Part shown: piece by piece, positions 1 to 7,812 of the stretch | Position numbering within the stretch: the first letter of the stretch is position 1 | Layout: every line of letters begins with the position of its first letter | NCBI GenBank assembly: GCA_017889745.1 | Contig: JAGGAG010000048.1 | Span: forward strand, 1 to 15,446 | DNA length: 15,446 nucleotides | Reading direction: 5' to 3' | From: Gemmatimonadota bacterium | Lineage (GTDB): Bacteria; Gemmatimonadota; Gemmatimonadetes; Gemmatimonadales; GWC2-71-9 | The notes under the pieces: generated by a model | Database searches by the model: none | What the model was told of the DNA's origin: nothing | Seen by the model: only the letters and a program-made list of their open reading frames with translations | Position numbers and translations under genes: made by a program

Positions 1-2462
1 AGCTCGAGAAGATCGACATGCTTGATTTTGCCGACCTCGTGGCGATCAACAAGTTCGACAAGCCCGGCAGCCTGGATGCCCTCCGCGACGTGCGCAAGCA
101 GTACAAGCGCAACCGGCAACTCTGGGATGCGACCGATGAGAGCCTGCCCATCTTCGGCACCATCGCGGCCCAGTTCAACGACGCGGGAATGAACCGCCTC
201 TTCACCGCCACACTCGAGGCGATCGCGCGGAAGACCGGCGTCCCGTTTTCGGCTCAGCGTCCCCTCGTGGCCGGGGGCGAGACAGCGCGCATCATTCCCG
301 CCGACCGCGGCCGCTACCTCGCCGAGATCGTCGAGGGCTCCGAAGGGTACGCGCGGTTCGTGCAGGAACAGGCCGCGATCGCGCGGCGCATGTACCAGCT
401 GCATGGCGCCATGGAACAGCTGCGCCTGCGTGAGGGACAGGCCGCGCTCGCCGTGCAGGAACCGGCCGACGGAGGCGTCGTGCGCGTGGAGCGCACCGAC
501 GGCAAGGCCCCGGCATGGATCGCTGAGCTCGAGGCGGAACACGCGGCGCTCGACGCCCGGCTCACACCCGAATCACGGCAGCTCCTGGCCGAATGGCCCG
601 CCCTCGTCGCGCGCTATCGCGCCGACCGCTACGAGTTCAAGGTCCGCGACAAGGTGATCAGCCAGGACCTGTTCACCGAGTCACTTTCCGGCACGCGCGT
701 CCCGAAGGTGAGCCTGCCCCGCTACTCCGACTGGGGCGACATCCTCACGTGGCTCCTCACTGAGGCACCACCGGGCATGTTTCCGTTCACGGCGGGGGTC
801 TTCCCCCTCAAGCGGCAGGCCGAGGACCCGGCGCGCATGTTCGCCGGCGAGGGCGGCCCGGAGCGCACCAACCGGCGGTTCCACTACGTGTCGTACGGCC
901 TGCCTGCCAAGCGGCTTTCCACGGCGTTCGACTCGGTGACGCTCTACGGCGAGAACCCGGCGCGGCGTCCGGACATCTACGGCAAGATCGGCAACGCCGG
1001 GGTGAGCGTGGCCACCGTGGACGACGCGAAGAAGCTCTACTCGGGCTTCGACCTCTGCAACCCGGCCACCTCGGTCTCGATGACCATCAACGGGCCGGCG
1101 CCGATGATCCTTGCCTTCTTCCTCAACGCCGCCGTGGACCAGCAGTGCGAGCGCTGGCTCCGCGAGCAGGGCGAGGCGGACGCGGTGAGCGCGCGCATCG
1201 ACGCGCGCTACGCCGAGCGTGGCCTGGCGCGCCCGCGCTACCGGGGCGAACTGCCCGACGGCAATGACGGGCTCGGCCTCCTCCTGCTCGGCGTCAGCGG
1301 CAACGACGTGCTCCCGCTCGACGTGTACGAGCGCATCCGTGCATCGACGCTGAGCCGCGTGCGCGGCACGGTGCAGGCGGACATCCTCAAGGAAGACCAG
1401 GCGCAGAACACCTGCATCTTCTCCACCGAGTTCGCGCTGCGGATGATGGGCGACGTGCAGCAGTACTTCATCGAGCGCCAGGTGCGGAACTTCTACTCCG
1501 TGTCCATCTCGGGCTATCACATCGCCGAGGCGGGCGCGAACCCCATCACGCAGCTGGCGTTCACGCTGGCCAACGGATTCACGTACGTCGAGTACTACCT
1601 CTCCCGCGGCATGCGGGTGGACGACTTCGCCCCCAACCTGTCGTTCTTCTTCTCCAACGGACTCGACCCCGAGTACGCCGTCATCGGCCGCGTGGCCCGG
1701 CGAGTCTGGGCCAAGGCGATGAGGCTCCGCTACGGCGCCAACGACCGGTCGCAGCGGCTCAAGTATCACGTCCAGACCTCCGGCCGCAGCCTGCATGCGC
1801 AGGAGATCTCGTTCAACGACATCCGGACCACGCTGCAGGCGCTCTACGCCCTGTACGACAACTGCAACTCGCTCCACACCAACGCCTACGATGAGGCGAT
1901 CACCACGCCGACCGAGGAGAGCGTGCGCCGGGCGATGGCGATCCAGCTGATCATCAACCAGGAACTCGGCCTCGCCCGCAACGAGAACCCGCTCCAGGGG
2001 AGCTTCGTCATCGAGGAGCTGACCGACCTGGTTGAAGAAGCGGTGATGCTCGAGTTCCGTCGCATCTCCGAGCGGGGCGGCGTGCTCGGCGCCATGGAGC
2101 GGATGTACCAGCGGAGCCGGATCCAGGACGAGTCGCTGCTCTACGAGCGGCGCAAGCACGACGGCACCCTGCCGATCGTCGGCGTGAACACCTTCCTCGA
2201 TCCCTCCGGGTCGCCGACCACCATGCCGGCGGAGGTGATCCGCTCCACGCCCGGGGAGAAGGAGTACGCCATCGCGTCGCGCGAGGCCTTCGAGGCGAGG
2301 AACGCCGAGGAGTCGCCGCTCGCCCTGGCGGCGCTCAAGCACTCGGCGTTGTCGTCGGGGAACGTGTTTGCCCAGTTGATGGAGGCGGCACAGGTGTGCA
2401 GCCTCGGGCAGCTGTCGGCGGCGCTCTACGAGGTGGGCGGGCAGTACCGACGGAACATGTAG
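1..2462 (+). CDS. icmF: Fused isobutyryl-CoA mutase / MeaB-type GTPase (IcmF), 5' part missing
   Basis: Catalyses the coenzyme-B12-dependent carbon-skeleton rearrangement of isobutyryl-CoA and butyryl-CoA in the cytoplasm; the fused G-protein domain chaperones cofactor loading. The frame is open at the left edge (first full codon at base 3), so the B12-binding domain and most of the GTPase domain lie outside. The window starts near the GTPase G4 motif NKFD (bases 48-59). Counting from the Met at base 18, a linker runs to about residue 230, then the mutase TIM barrel with FPFTAGVFP, RMFAGEG, GTVQADILKE and ISGYH, ending in the family-typical GGQYRRNM. Aligned to methylmalonyl-CoA mutase, the Tyr89 position is Phe (residue 275) and the Arg207 position is Gln (residue 463). 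This pair marks isobutyryl- rather than methylmalonyl-CoA specificity. The conserved His is residue 501. It is the only + strand gene and converges on the beta-barrel genes. Identity is very secure; substrate is inferred from the two residues. Confidence 0.95.
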   Translation, partial: LEKIDMLDFADLVAINKFDKPGSLDALRDVRKQYKRNRQLWDATDESLPIFGTIAAQFNDAGMNRLFTATLEAIARKTGVPFSAQRPLVAGGETARIIPADRGRYLAEIVEGSEGYARFVQEQAAIARRMYQLHGAMEQLRLREGQAALAVQEPADGGVVRVERTDGKAPAWIAELEAEHAALDARLTPESRQLLAEWPALVARYRADRYEFKVRDKVISQDLFTESLSGTRVPKVSLPRYSDWGDILTWLLTEAPPGMFPFTAGVFPLKRQAEDPARMFAGEGGPERTNRRFHYVSYGLPAKRLSTAFDSVTLYGENPARRPDIYGKIGNAGVSVATVDDAKKLYSGFDLCNPATSVSMTINGPAPMILAFFLNAAVDQQCERWLREQGEADAVSARIDARYAERGLARPRYRGELPDGNDGLGLLLLGVSGNDVLPLDVYERIRASTLSRVRGTVQADILKEDQAQNTCIFSTEFALRMMGDVQQYFIERQVRNFYSVSISGYHIAEAGANPITQLAFTLANGFTYVEYYLSRGMRVDDFAPNLSFFFSNGLDPEYAVIGRVARRVWAKAMRLRYGANDRSQRLKYHVQTSGRSLHAQEISFNDIRTTLQALYALYDNCNSLHTNAYDEAITTPTEESVRRAMAIQLIINQELGLARNENPLQGSFVIEELTDLVEEAVMLEFRRISERGGVLGAMERMYQRSRIQDESLLYERRKHDGTLPIVGVNTFLDPSGSPTTMPAEVIRSTPGEKEYAIASREAFEARNAEESPLALAALKHSALSSGNVFAQLMEAAQVCSLGQLSAALYEVGGQYRRNM

Positions 2463-2478
2463 CGCCGCCTAGGGGGCG
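2463..2478. other. Short GC-rich inverted repeat between convergent stop codons
   Basis: Only 6 bp separate the icmF stop (ends 2462) from the stop of the convergent beta-barrel gene (2469). An imperfect inverted repeat, CGCCGCC at 2463-2469 and GGGGGCG at 2472-2478, spans this junction. The stem has one G-G mismatch and the central TA is too short for a full loop, so only an outer 4-bp stem is realistic. It has no T-tract. It may slow polymerase from either side, but it is not a convincing intrinsic terminator. Confidence 0.2.
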
Positions 2479-3008
2479 AGTACGACGTAGCGCAACCCGA
2501 AGATGAGCTGGATGGTCTTGAGGTTCGAGCCGGGCGTCAGCACGTTGCGGTACTGTATCTCGGCATACGGCATGATGGGATCCAGCCGCAGGTCGAACCC
2601 GGCCGAGCCGTACAGCGCCGGCGTCAGCCCGTTGCCGCTGTTGTCCTGCCAGTAGTCCACTCCCCCGCCCAGCAGCACGTACGGCCGCAGGTTCGCGGAT
2701 GCCGGCAGCACGCGGTACACCAGCCCGAGCCCTGCCTGCCAGTCGCTCACCGTGCCGTACGGCGGTCCCTCGATCGAGTTGGCGCTGTACCCGGCGTCGA
2801 GTTGCACGCTGAAGTGCGACGAGTCGAAGTCCGCCCGGCCGACCAGGCCCACACTCCAGCCGGTCCCGAGCGACGACGCGGAATCGCCATAGGATCCCGC
2901 CGGTATGGTAACCCCTCCCCGGACGCCGGCGCTGACCTCCTGGGCCGTGACCCTGCCGCCGGCGCCAGCCAGGCAGACCAGCGCGAGCGTCATGAATCGA
3001 AGTCGCAT
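2469..3008 (-). CDS. Small outer-membrane beta-barrel protein
   Basis: 179 aa. An N-terminal signal peptide (positive MRLRF, hydrophobic core to about residue 16, likely cleavage TA-QEV after residue 22) is followed by alternating polar/hydrophobic strands rich in Gly, Tyr and Asn, as in OmpA/OmpX-sized eight-stranded barrels. Examples are VSAGVRGGVTIPAGSYG, LRPYVLLGGGVDYW and the closing strand IQLIFGLRYVVLAP. It has no C-terminal Phe. The start codon directly abuts the stop of the upstream barrel gene (TAG then ATG, zero spacing) and has only a weak ribosome binding site, so translation is probably coupled. An alternative start is Met6 at 2993. The function is unknown: it could be a small porin, an adhesin-like barrel or a structural protein. 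Confidence 0.8.
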   Translation of the reverse strand: MRLRFMTLALVCLAGAGGRVTAQEVSAGVRGGVTIPAGSYGDSASSLGTGWSVGLVGRADFDSSHFSVQLDAGYSANSIEGPPYGTVSDWQAGLGLVYRVLPASANLRPYVLLGGGVDYWQDNSGNGLTPALYGSAGFDLRLDPIMPYAEIQYRNVLTPGSNLKTIQLIFGLRYVVLAP

Positions 3009-3536
3009 CTAGAAGCGGATCCGGACACCAGCGTTGATCGGGAGCAGGTTCGGGTTGTCGCCTGCCACGAACACCACGTGGAAGCGGGTCTCGGCAAAGA
3101 AGCCGATCGGCGACCCCGAGATCGCGAAGTCAGCGCCGAGACCGGCGTTGAGGCCAAAGTCACCATCGTACATGCCGAGACCCGCGATCGCGTACGGATT
3201 GAAGCTGGACGAGGACGTGGCGAACTGGTAGACGCCATCCAGCGTGAACTGGAACGTGCTGGAGGTCAGGTCGATCCAGATCAGGTCGAGCTGCAGGCCC
3301 ACGGGCCAGGTGGGCGGCTTCACCCGGAAGCTGCCGCCAAGGTCCCAGCCGACGTCACCGGACGGGGCGAGCGGGATGACGAGGCCGATCGTAGGCCGGA
3401 TCTCGAAGCTGTATTCGTTGGCTGCGGCCTTGAGGGGGCTCGCTTTCGGCTTTGCGGCGGGTGCCTGGGCTTCGGCGCGCGGCGCAAACGCAACGAAGGC
3501 GAACAGCACCGCTGCCAATCGCATCATCTTGCCCAT
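3009..3536 (-). CDS. Small outer-membrane beta-barrel protein with C-terminal Phe
   Basis: 175 aa from the ATG at 3536, chosen because GGAG lies 5 nt upstream and because a signal peptide then begins at residue 1 (MGKMMRLAAVLFAFVAF, cleavage AEA-QAP after residue 23); the frame is open to 3578 but those 14 codons add nothing. A short Ala/Pro/Lys stretch follows, then amphipathic beta-strands: IRPTIGLVIPLAP, the family element WPVGLQLDLIWIDL, FNPYAIAGLGMYDGDFG and ETRFHVVF. It ends in GVRIRF, whose terminal Phe matches the BAM assembly beta-signal. The WPVG(L/V)Q(L/F)D element is shared with the barrel at 7210-7800, so these two are paralogues. It lies 69 bp downstream of the crotonase gene and directly upstream of another barrel. 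The cargo, if any, cannot be told from sequence. Confidence 0.83.
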   Translation of the reverse strand: MGKMMRLAAVLFAFVAFAPRAEAQAPAAKPKASPLKAAANEYSFEIRPTIGLVIPLAPSGDVGWDLGGSFRVKPPTWPVGLQLDLIWIDLTSSTFQFTLDGVYQFATSSSSFNPYAIAGLGMYDGDFGLNAGLGADFAISGSPIGFFAETRFHVVFVAGDNPNLLPINAGVRIRF

Positions 3537-3541
3537 CGTAT

Positions 3542-3545
3542 CTCC
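3542..3545 (-). promoter_or_regulatory. Ribosome binding site that fixes the 3536 start
   Basis: GGAG on the - strand with 5 nt to the ATG at 3536. No comparable signal precedes the upstream in-frame ATG at 3578, so the shorter protein is preferred. Confidence 0.6.
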
Positions 3546-3605
3546 AGGTTGGTTGTTCGGATGGTTCAACATAGGCATCCCGCGTGCAGTGCGCGACAGG
3601 GCGGC

Positions 3606-4364
3606 TCAGCGCGCCAGGAACCGCGCGATCGCCTCGCGAAAGTCCGCCGTGGTTCGGGCCAGCGCATTGATGCGCGCCCCGAGCGCGATCCCATCGCGCA
3701 CGTTTACCCCGTCCAATTCGTAGAAGAGCCGCTTGGTGAGGTGGAGCGCCGAGGCGCTCGAGCCGGCCATGCCGTCGACCAGCGCCTGCGCCGCCGCCTC
3801 GAAGCCGGCATCGGCCTCGACCCGCGTCACCAGCCCCGCCGCCCGTGCCTCCGCCGCCCCAAGCACACGGCCGGTCGCCACGAGGTCGAAGGCGAGCTTT
3901 TCGCCGGCCAGCCGCCGCAGGAACACCATCACCATCGCCGGCACGAACCCACGCTGGATTTCGGGATAGCCGATCTGTGCCGACTCCGCGGCCACCACCA
4001 CGTCGCAGGCGGTCGCCAGCCCGGCACCCCCGGCGAGGGCGCGACCCTGCACCAGCGCCACGACGGGCCTCGGGCAGGAACGGAGCCGCGCGAGCAGCGT
4101 GCCCAGCCGCAGGGCGTCACGCTCGTTGTCCGCCGGCGCACGCTCGGCCGAGGCGAGCAGCTCGTCGAGGTCGGCGCCCGCGCAGAAATCGCGGCCGGCG
4201 CCGCGGATCACGACCACCCGCACCGCCGGATCGAGATCGACGGTGTCGAGGGCCGAGTGCAGTGCTTCCACCAGGGTGCTATTGAGCGCGTTTCGCTTGT
4301 CGGGCCGGTTCAGGGTGAGCGTCAGGACGCCGCCCCGGAGCTCCGACAGCAGCACGTCGGTCAC
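3606..4364 (-). CDS. Enoyl-CoA hydratase/isomerase family protein, methylglutaconyl-CoA hydratase-like
   Basis: 252 aa, a complete single crotonase domain, cytoplasmic. The first oxyanion-hole segment is CAGADL (61-66) and the second is ALAGGAGLATACD (109-121). Of the two catalytic Glu of classical enoyl-CoA hydratase, the first (rat Glu144) aligns with Gly115 and only the second (rat Glu164) is kept, as Glu135 in YPEIQRGFVPA. The pattern GGAGL...PEI..G.VPA resembles bacterial LiuC-type methylglutaconyl-CoA hydratases of leucine breakdown more than the PGAGGT-type fatty-acid hydratases. This is a subgroup judgement from memory, not an alignment. The GTG start at 4364 overlaps the stop of the subtilase gene by 4 nt (GTGA), so the two are probably translationally coupled. 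The nearby carboxyltransferase and icmF support a role in branched-chain acyl-CoA catabolism. A generic isomerase remains possible. Confidence 0.85.
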   Translation of the reverse strand: MTDVLLSELRGGVLTLTLNRPDKRNALNSTLVEALHSALDTVDLDPAVRVVVIRGAGRDFCAGADLDELLASAERAPADNERDALRLGTLLARLRSCPRPVVALVQGRALAGGAGLATACDVVVAAESAQIGYPEIQRGFVPAMVMVFLRRLAGEKLAFDLVATGRVLGAAEARAAGLVTRVEADAGFEAAAQALVDGMAGSSASALHLTKRLFYELDGVNVRDGIALGARINALARTTADFREAIARFLAR

Positions 4365-7213
4365 TTCGCCCCGGCCCCTGTGAGCGGGGCCAGCAGGGCC
4401 TCAGTGGCCCAGATCTCGTCTTCGCCGGTGCGCGCGAGCAGCAGCCCGAGAAAAGTGTACCCCTGGGGAATCGGCCGTCCCGCCACAGGGGCCATGAAGC
4501 GCATCGTGCGCGTCTCGCCCGGCCCGAGCGTCAGGGCGCGCTCATCGCCGGGGCGCAGCGCCTGCGCCGAGTCGGCGTAGAAGCGGATCGAGACGCTGAG
4601 CGCCCACTGCGCCACGTCCTCCGGGAGCGCGAACCCCGGGAATAGCGAGAGGGTCATGCGCTGCGGCCCGTGCCCGTTCTCCAGCTCGTGCTCGAGCCGG
4701 CCGAACGAATAGTTGAGCGGTGCCTTCGCGAGCTGGCGTCCCGCGCTGTCGAACAGGCTCAGGCCGAGGTCGGTGTAGCGTGCCCACTCGCTGCGCGGCA
4801 TCTGCACGTCAACCTGGATGCCCCGCGCCCATGCGGGCACCTCGAGGGGCAGGTCCCGGCGCGCACTGCCAGCCCCCTGCACCTCCTCCACCCGGCCCGC
4901 GCCCACGACCGCGGCGCCCACATCGGCCCGGACGCCATCGCGCGTCAGGTTCGTCACCGACGCGTCGAGGCCCGAGCTGTTGCCGGCAAGGCCAAGGCGT
5001 ACGGGCGACTGCAGGACGCGGACGTCGATACTCGCCCCCTCGAACTGCGAGGCCTGCACCACCAGTTCGTAGTTGCCCCGCATCGCGTCGCGACCGAGCA
5101 CGTCGTACACCGCCGCGCGATCGCCAGCGCCCGCCGGTCGTGAATTGTTGTCGCGGTAGGGCATCCCGGCCGGCTCGTGCAGGTACGCCAGCGGCGGCGA
5201 GGCGGCGGCGGAGCTCACGTGCACCGTGAACGGCTGGGCGGAGTCGACGGCGAACGGCACGCGAACCCACTGTCCGCTCCCGATGCGGAGCTGCTTCAGG
5301 TCGACATCGGCGTCGCGGTAGGGCACAACGACCGTGGTCACCAGGCGGACCAGCGGACCGGCCAGAGTGTCCTTGCCCCATCCGGTGACCACGCCGACGT
5401 ACACGCCCGGCTTGGTGAGCGACGCGGCGCGGAGGCGGGTGTCTACGACGACGGGATCGGCACCGAGAGTGGCCCCCGCCGGCGCCTCGAGCCATTGAGC
5501 GGAGCTGCGAAAGCGCAGCGCGAGCATGCCCTTGCCACCTTCGCGGCGGAGCACGAATCGGGTGGCCGACTTGTCATCGAGCGTGCCGTCGACGAACGCG
5601 CCCGTGGTCCCGCCGGCGGTGGTTACCGCGATGACCGGGATGTCGGGTCGCGCACGCAGCCATGCCCAGGCACTCGGCAGGTCGGGCGCGCCGGTGCCCT
5701 CGTCGACGAAGGTGGCGCCATCGAGCGGCCGTGCCGTGACCATGAGTGCCTGGCGAATGGTCCAGGCGCTGGGCGACCTGCTTTCCTGCTGCGCCGCCGA
5801 GTACAGCCTGGCCGCCAGACCCGCCGCGTGCGGCGACGCCATGCTGGTGCCGCCTTCGCGCTCGCCGCCGCGGTCCCACAGCGGCACGGTCGAGTAGGCA
5901 ACGCCGGGTGTGACCAGGTCGGGGCCGGCCACCTCGCCGCCCCGCGCACTGAAGTCGGCGATGGCATTGGCCGGCGCCGGGTCCGATCCGTCGGCCGAGA
6001 GGAAGACGCCGGGAAAGAGCGCCCCGACCGAGATGATCCGCGCCGCTGACCCCGGGAACCCCAGTGTCGAGAGCCCCGGACCGTCATTGCCCGCGCTGAC
6101 GGTGAAGACCACGCCCGGGTGGGCCGCGAGCGACGAGTCGATGAGGTGATCGATGTGCGCCTGGCCCTCCACCTCGTTGCCCACGCCGAAGCTCATGTTG
6201 ACCACCAGCGGCATCCGTCGCGACTCGGCGAACCGGATGGCATAGTCGAGCGCGCGGATCATGCTGCCGGTGCGGGAGATGCCCCCCTGCGCGTCATCGG
6301 CGATCTTGAGCCCGATGAGCTGCGCCCCGGGCGCCACGCCGTCGAATCCCTTTACGCCGTAGAGGTCGTGCCCGGCGGCGATGCCCGCGACGTGCGAACC
6401 GTGGGCGCTCGTGTCGAAGTACAGGTCGAGCGTCGGCAGGCCATCCTGCTCCGCGAAGTTGACCGCGAGGTTCAGGTAGGGCGCGGCACCGCTCGGTGCC
6501 CAGCCGAATGTCTCGCGGGCCACGAGGTAGTCGTGCACCGCGCGGTCGTCGCTCAGCGAGCCGTCCCCGTTGCAGTCGGCGAAGAGCACCCAGCCATCCG
6601 AGGCGCGCGTCACCACGACGAGCAGGGTGTCGGAGATGTCGCCATCGGCATTCAGGTCGGCCGCCTCGGGGTCGCCCAGCGACAGCTCGGCGATCGAGCC
6701 GCCGTACCACGGGCCATCGGCATCCATCGACCGGACGTGCGAGAACCCGCCCAGGCGGCGCCCCGCGATGACGGCCGTGTCGCCCGCCGGCGCGAGCCGC
6801 GTCAGCGCGATCCGGCCCTCGCCCGAGAAGTCGCGGAGGTCGAGGATCTTCCGGTCGCCGGTGCTCGTGAGGCCGAGCCCGGGGATGCCGGGGTCGATGC
6901 CACTGTCCAGGATCGCGATGAGCACCCCGCGGCCATCGTAGGTCGGGTGCTGCACCGCGAAACTGGTGACGCCGGTGGGCGCGAGCGGCATCCACCCGCG
7001 ACGGAACGCCGCCTCCGGCGCGAGCACCGGAGGAGGGAGTTTGCGCTGGGCCGGTGCGGCCGGCGGCCCGGACGGTTGGGCGGCTGGGGTTGGCGTGGTG
7101 GCCGGCGCGGGCGTCGACACCGGTGGATGGCTCTTCGGCGCGCAGGCGCCGAGGGCAGCGAGGAGAAGCGGGGTTATCGACGACCAGATGACTGCGGCGC
7201 GTGTCGGACTCAT
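4361..7213 (-). CDS. Tripeptidyl-peptidase-II-like subtilisin-family serine protease, predicted lipoprotein
   Basis: 950 aa. The N-terminus (MSPTRAAVIW, hydrophobic 11-22) ends in lipobox LGAC, so Cys24 should be lipidated; a Pro/Ala/Thr-rich linker runs to about residue 65. The S8 catalytic domain has Asp103 (ILDSG), His271 (AHGSHVAG), oxyanion Asn376 (SAGNDGP) and Ser457 (GTSMASPH), all intact. About 168 residues separate Asp from His. That insertion carries FADCNGDGSLSDD and then VARETFGW, closely matching the insertion of tripeptidyl peptidase II, as do VAPGAQLIGLKI and the long beta-rich C-terminal half (480-950, with YELVVQASQ). Two EF-loop-like Asp/Asn motifs sit in it. The ATG at 7213 overlaps the upstream barrel stop (ATGA); the frame stays open to 8083, but that extension lacks protein-like sequence and runs through two other genes. 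It is probably an envelope-anchored peptidase that trims oligopeptides. Confidence 0.9.
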   Translation of the reverse strand: MSPTRAAVIWSSITPLLLAALGACAPKSHPPVSTPAPATTPTPAAQPSGPPAAPAQRKLPPPVLAPEAAFRRGWMPLAPTGVTSFAVQHPTYDGRGVLIAILDSGIDPGIPGLGLTSTGDRKILDLRDFSGEGRIALTRLAPAGDTAVIAGRRLGGFSHVRSMDADGPWYGGSIAELSLGDPEAADLNADGDISDTLLVVVTRASDGWVLFADCNGDGSLSDDRAVHDYLVARETFGWAPSGAAPYLNLAVNFAEQDGLPTLDLYFDTSAHGSHVAGIAAGHDLYGVKGFDGVAPGAQLIGLKIADDAQGGISRTGSMIRALDYAIRFAESRRMPLVVNMSFGVGNEVEGQAHIDHLIDSSLAAHPGVVFTVSAGNDGPGLSTLGFPGSAARIISVGALFPGVFLSADGSDPAPANAIADFSARGGEVAGPDLVTPGVAYSTVPLWDRGGEREGGTSMASPHAAGLAARLYSAAQQESRSPSAWTIRQALMVTARPLDGATFVDEGTGAPDLPSAWAWLRARPDIPVIAVTTAGGTTGAFVDGTLDDKSATRFVLRREGGKGMLALRFRSSAQWLEAPAGATLGADPVVVDTRLRAASLTKPGVYVGVVTGWGKDTLAGPLVRLVTTVVVPYRDADVDLKQLRIGSGQWVRVPFAVDSAQPFTVHVSSAAASPPLAYLHEPAGMPYRDNNSRPAGAGDRAAVYDVLGRDAMRGNYELVVQASQFEGASIDVRVLQSPVRLGLAGNSSGLDASVTNLTRDGVRADVGAAVVGAGRVEEVQGAGSARRDLPLEVPAWARGIQVDVQMPRSEWARYTDLGLSLFDSAGRQLAKAPLNYSFGRLEHELENGHGPQRMTLSLFPGFALPEDVAQWALSVSIRFYADSAQALRPGDERALTLGPGETRTMRFMAPVAGRPIPQGYTFLGLLLARTGEDEIWATEALLAPLTGAGAK
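6545..6658 (-). other. Two EF-loop-like calcium motifs inside the subtilase insertion
   Basis: Residues 186-195 (DLNADGDISD) and 213-223 (DCNGDGSLSDD) of the protease follow the D-x-[DN]-x-D-G calcium-loop pattern also found in dockerins and in the corresponding region of TPPII. They are about 27 residues apart. Calcium binding is inferred from the pattern only. Confidence 0.55.
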
Positions 7214-7800
7214 GGAGCGGAGTGGCGCCCCTTGAGCAGGATGAGGAATCCGAGGCTCATGTTGACATAGGCGCCCTCGCGCGGGTCGCTGCCGAAGATG
7301 CCGAGCATCCTGAAGTCGATAAACGGGGCGAACCAGCCGGTCTCGCTCTTGAAGGCAACGCCGCCACCGAACACGAGTCCCATCTTCGTGGCGGACCCGT
7401 AGCTCTCGATCGTCCGCGGATCCTGCACCTTGAGGTTGTTGACCGATACGCCAAGGAGGAAGTAGGGTTCGATCGACGACGCGTCGAGCTCCACCTGGTA
7501 GACGATGCTGGCCGCGCCCGTAATGATGGTCAGCCCGCGATCGAAGATGTTCGGCGTGTCCCGGTTGTAACTGGCGTATATCCCGTCGAACTGCACACCG
7601 ACCGGCCAGTTGGCCGGCACGACCCTGAGCGTGCCGGCGCCATTCCACCCCGGCACGTACAGGTCCGCCGCATCGTTGGTGGGCAGGCTCACGCCGATCA
7701 TGCCCCCGACGTCGACCTCCGTCTGCTGGGCCACGGACACCCCCGAAACACCCAGCAGTGATACGAGCGCGAGTCCCAATCCCCTGGTCAGCAGTCGCAC
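7210..7800 (-). CDS. Small outer-membrane beta-barrel protein
   Basis: 196 aa, GTG start at 7800 preceded by AAGGGGGA with a 4-nt gap. The signal peptide (MRLLTRGLGLALVSLLGV, cleavage SVA-QQ after residue 24) leads to beta-strands: VDVGGMIGVSLP, the shared element WPVGVQFDGIYASY, EPYFLLGVSVNNL, MGLVFGGGVAFK, WFAPFIDFRMLGIFG and the final VNMSLGFLILL. The tail KGRHSAP runs past the last strand, so no terminal aromatic is present. It is paralogous to the barrel at 3009-3536. Its stop codon overlaps the start of the subtilase gene (ATGA, 7210-7213), so barrel and protease are probably made together. Whether the barrel helps display the protease or admit its peptide products is speculation. Confidence 0.82.
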   Translation of the reverse strand: MRLLTRGLGLALVSLLGVSGVSVAQQTEVDVGGMIGVSLPTNDAADLYVPGWNGAGTLRVVPANWPVGVQFDGIYASYNRDTPNIFDRGLTIITGAASIVYQVELDASSIEPYFLLGVSVNNLKVQDPRTIESYGSATKMGLVFGGGVAFKSETGWFAPFIDFRMLGIFGSDPREGAYVNMSLGFLILLKGRHSAP

Positions 7801-7804
7801 ATCG

Positions 7805-7812
7805 TCCCCCTT
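7805..7812 (-). promoter_or_regulatory. Ribosome binding site supporting the GTG start at 7800
   Basis: AAGGGGGA on the - strand, 4 nt before GTG at 7800. The nearby ATG at 7801-7803 is out of frame. The 68-bp spacer (7801-7868) to the preceding carboxyltransferase gene shows no clear promoter or U-tailed hairpin. Confidence 0.5.

Noticed and set aside
681..2342. Long open frame on the - strand opposite icmF
   Set aside because: It mirrors the icmF codons with an Arg/Val/Glu/His-rich product and no recognisable domain. Long antisense frames are expected in GC-rich coding DNA.
3537..3605. Possible -35 box TTGAAC upstream of the barrel at 3009-3536
   Set aside because: The position 17 nt downstream has no AT-rich -10 box and coincides with the ribosome binding site.
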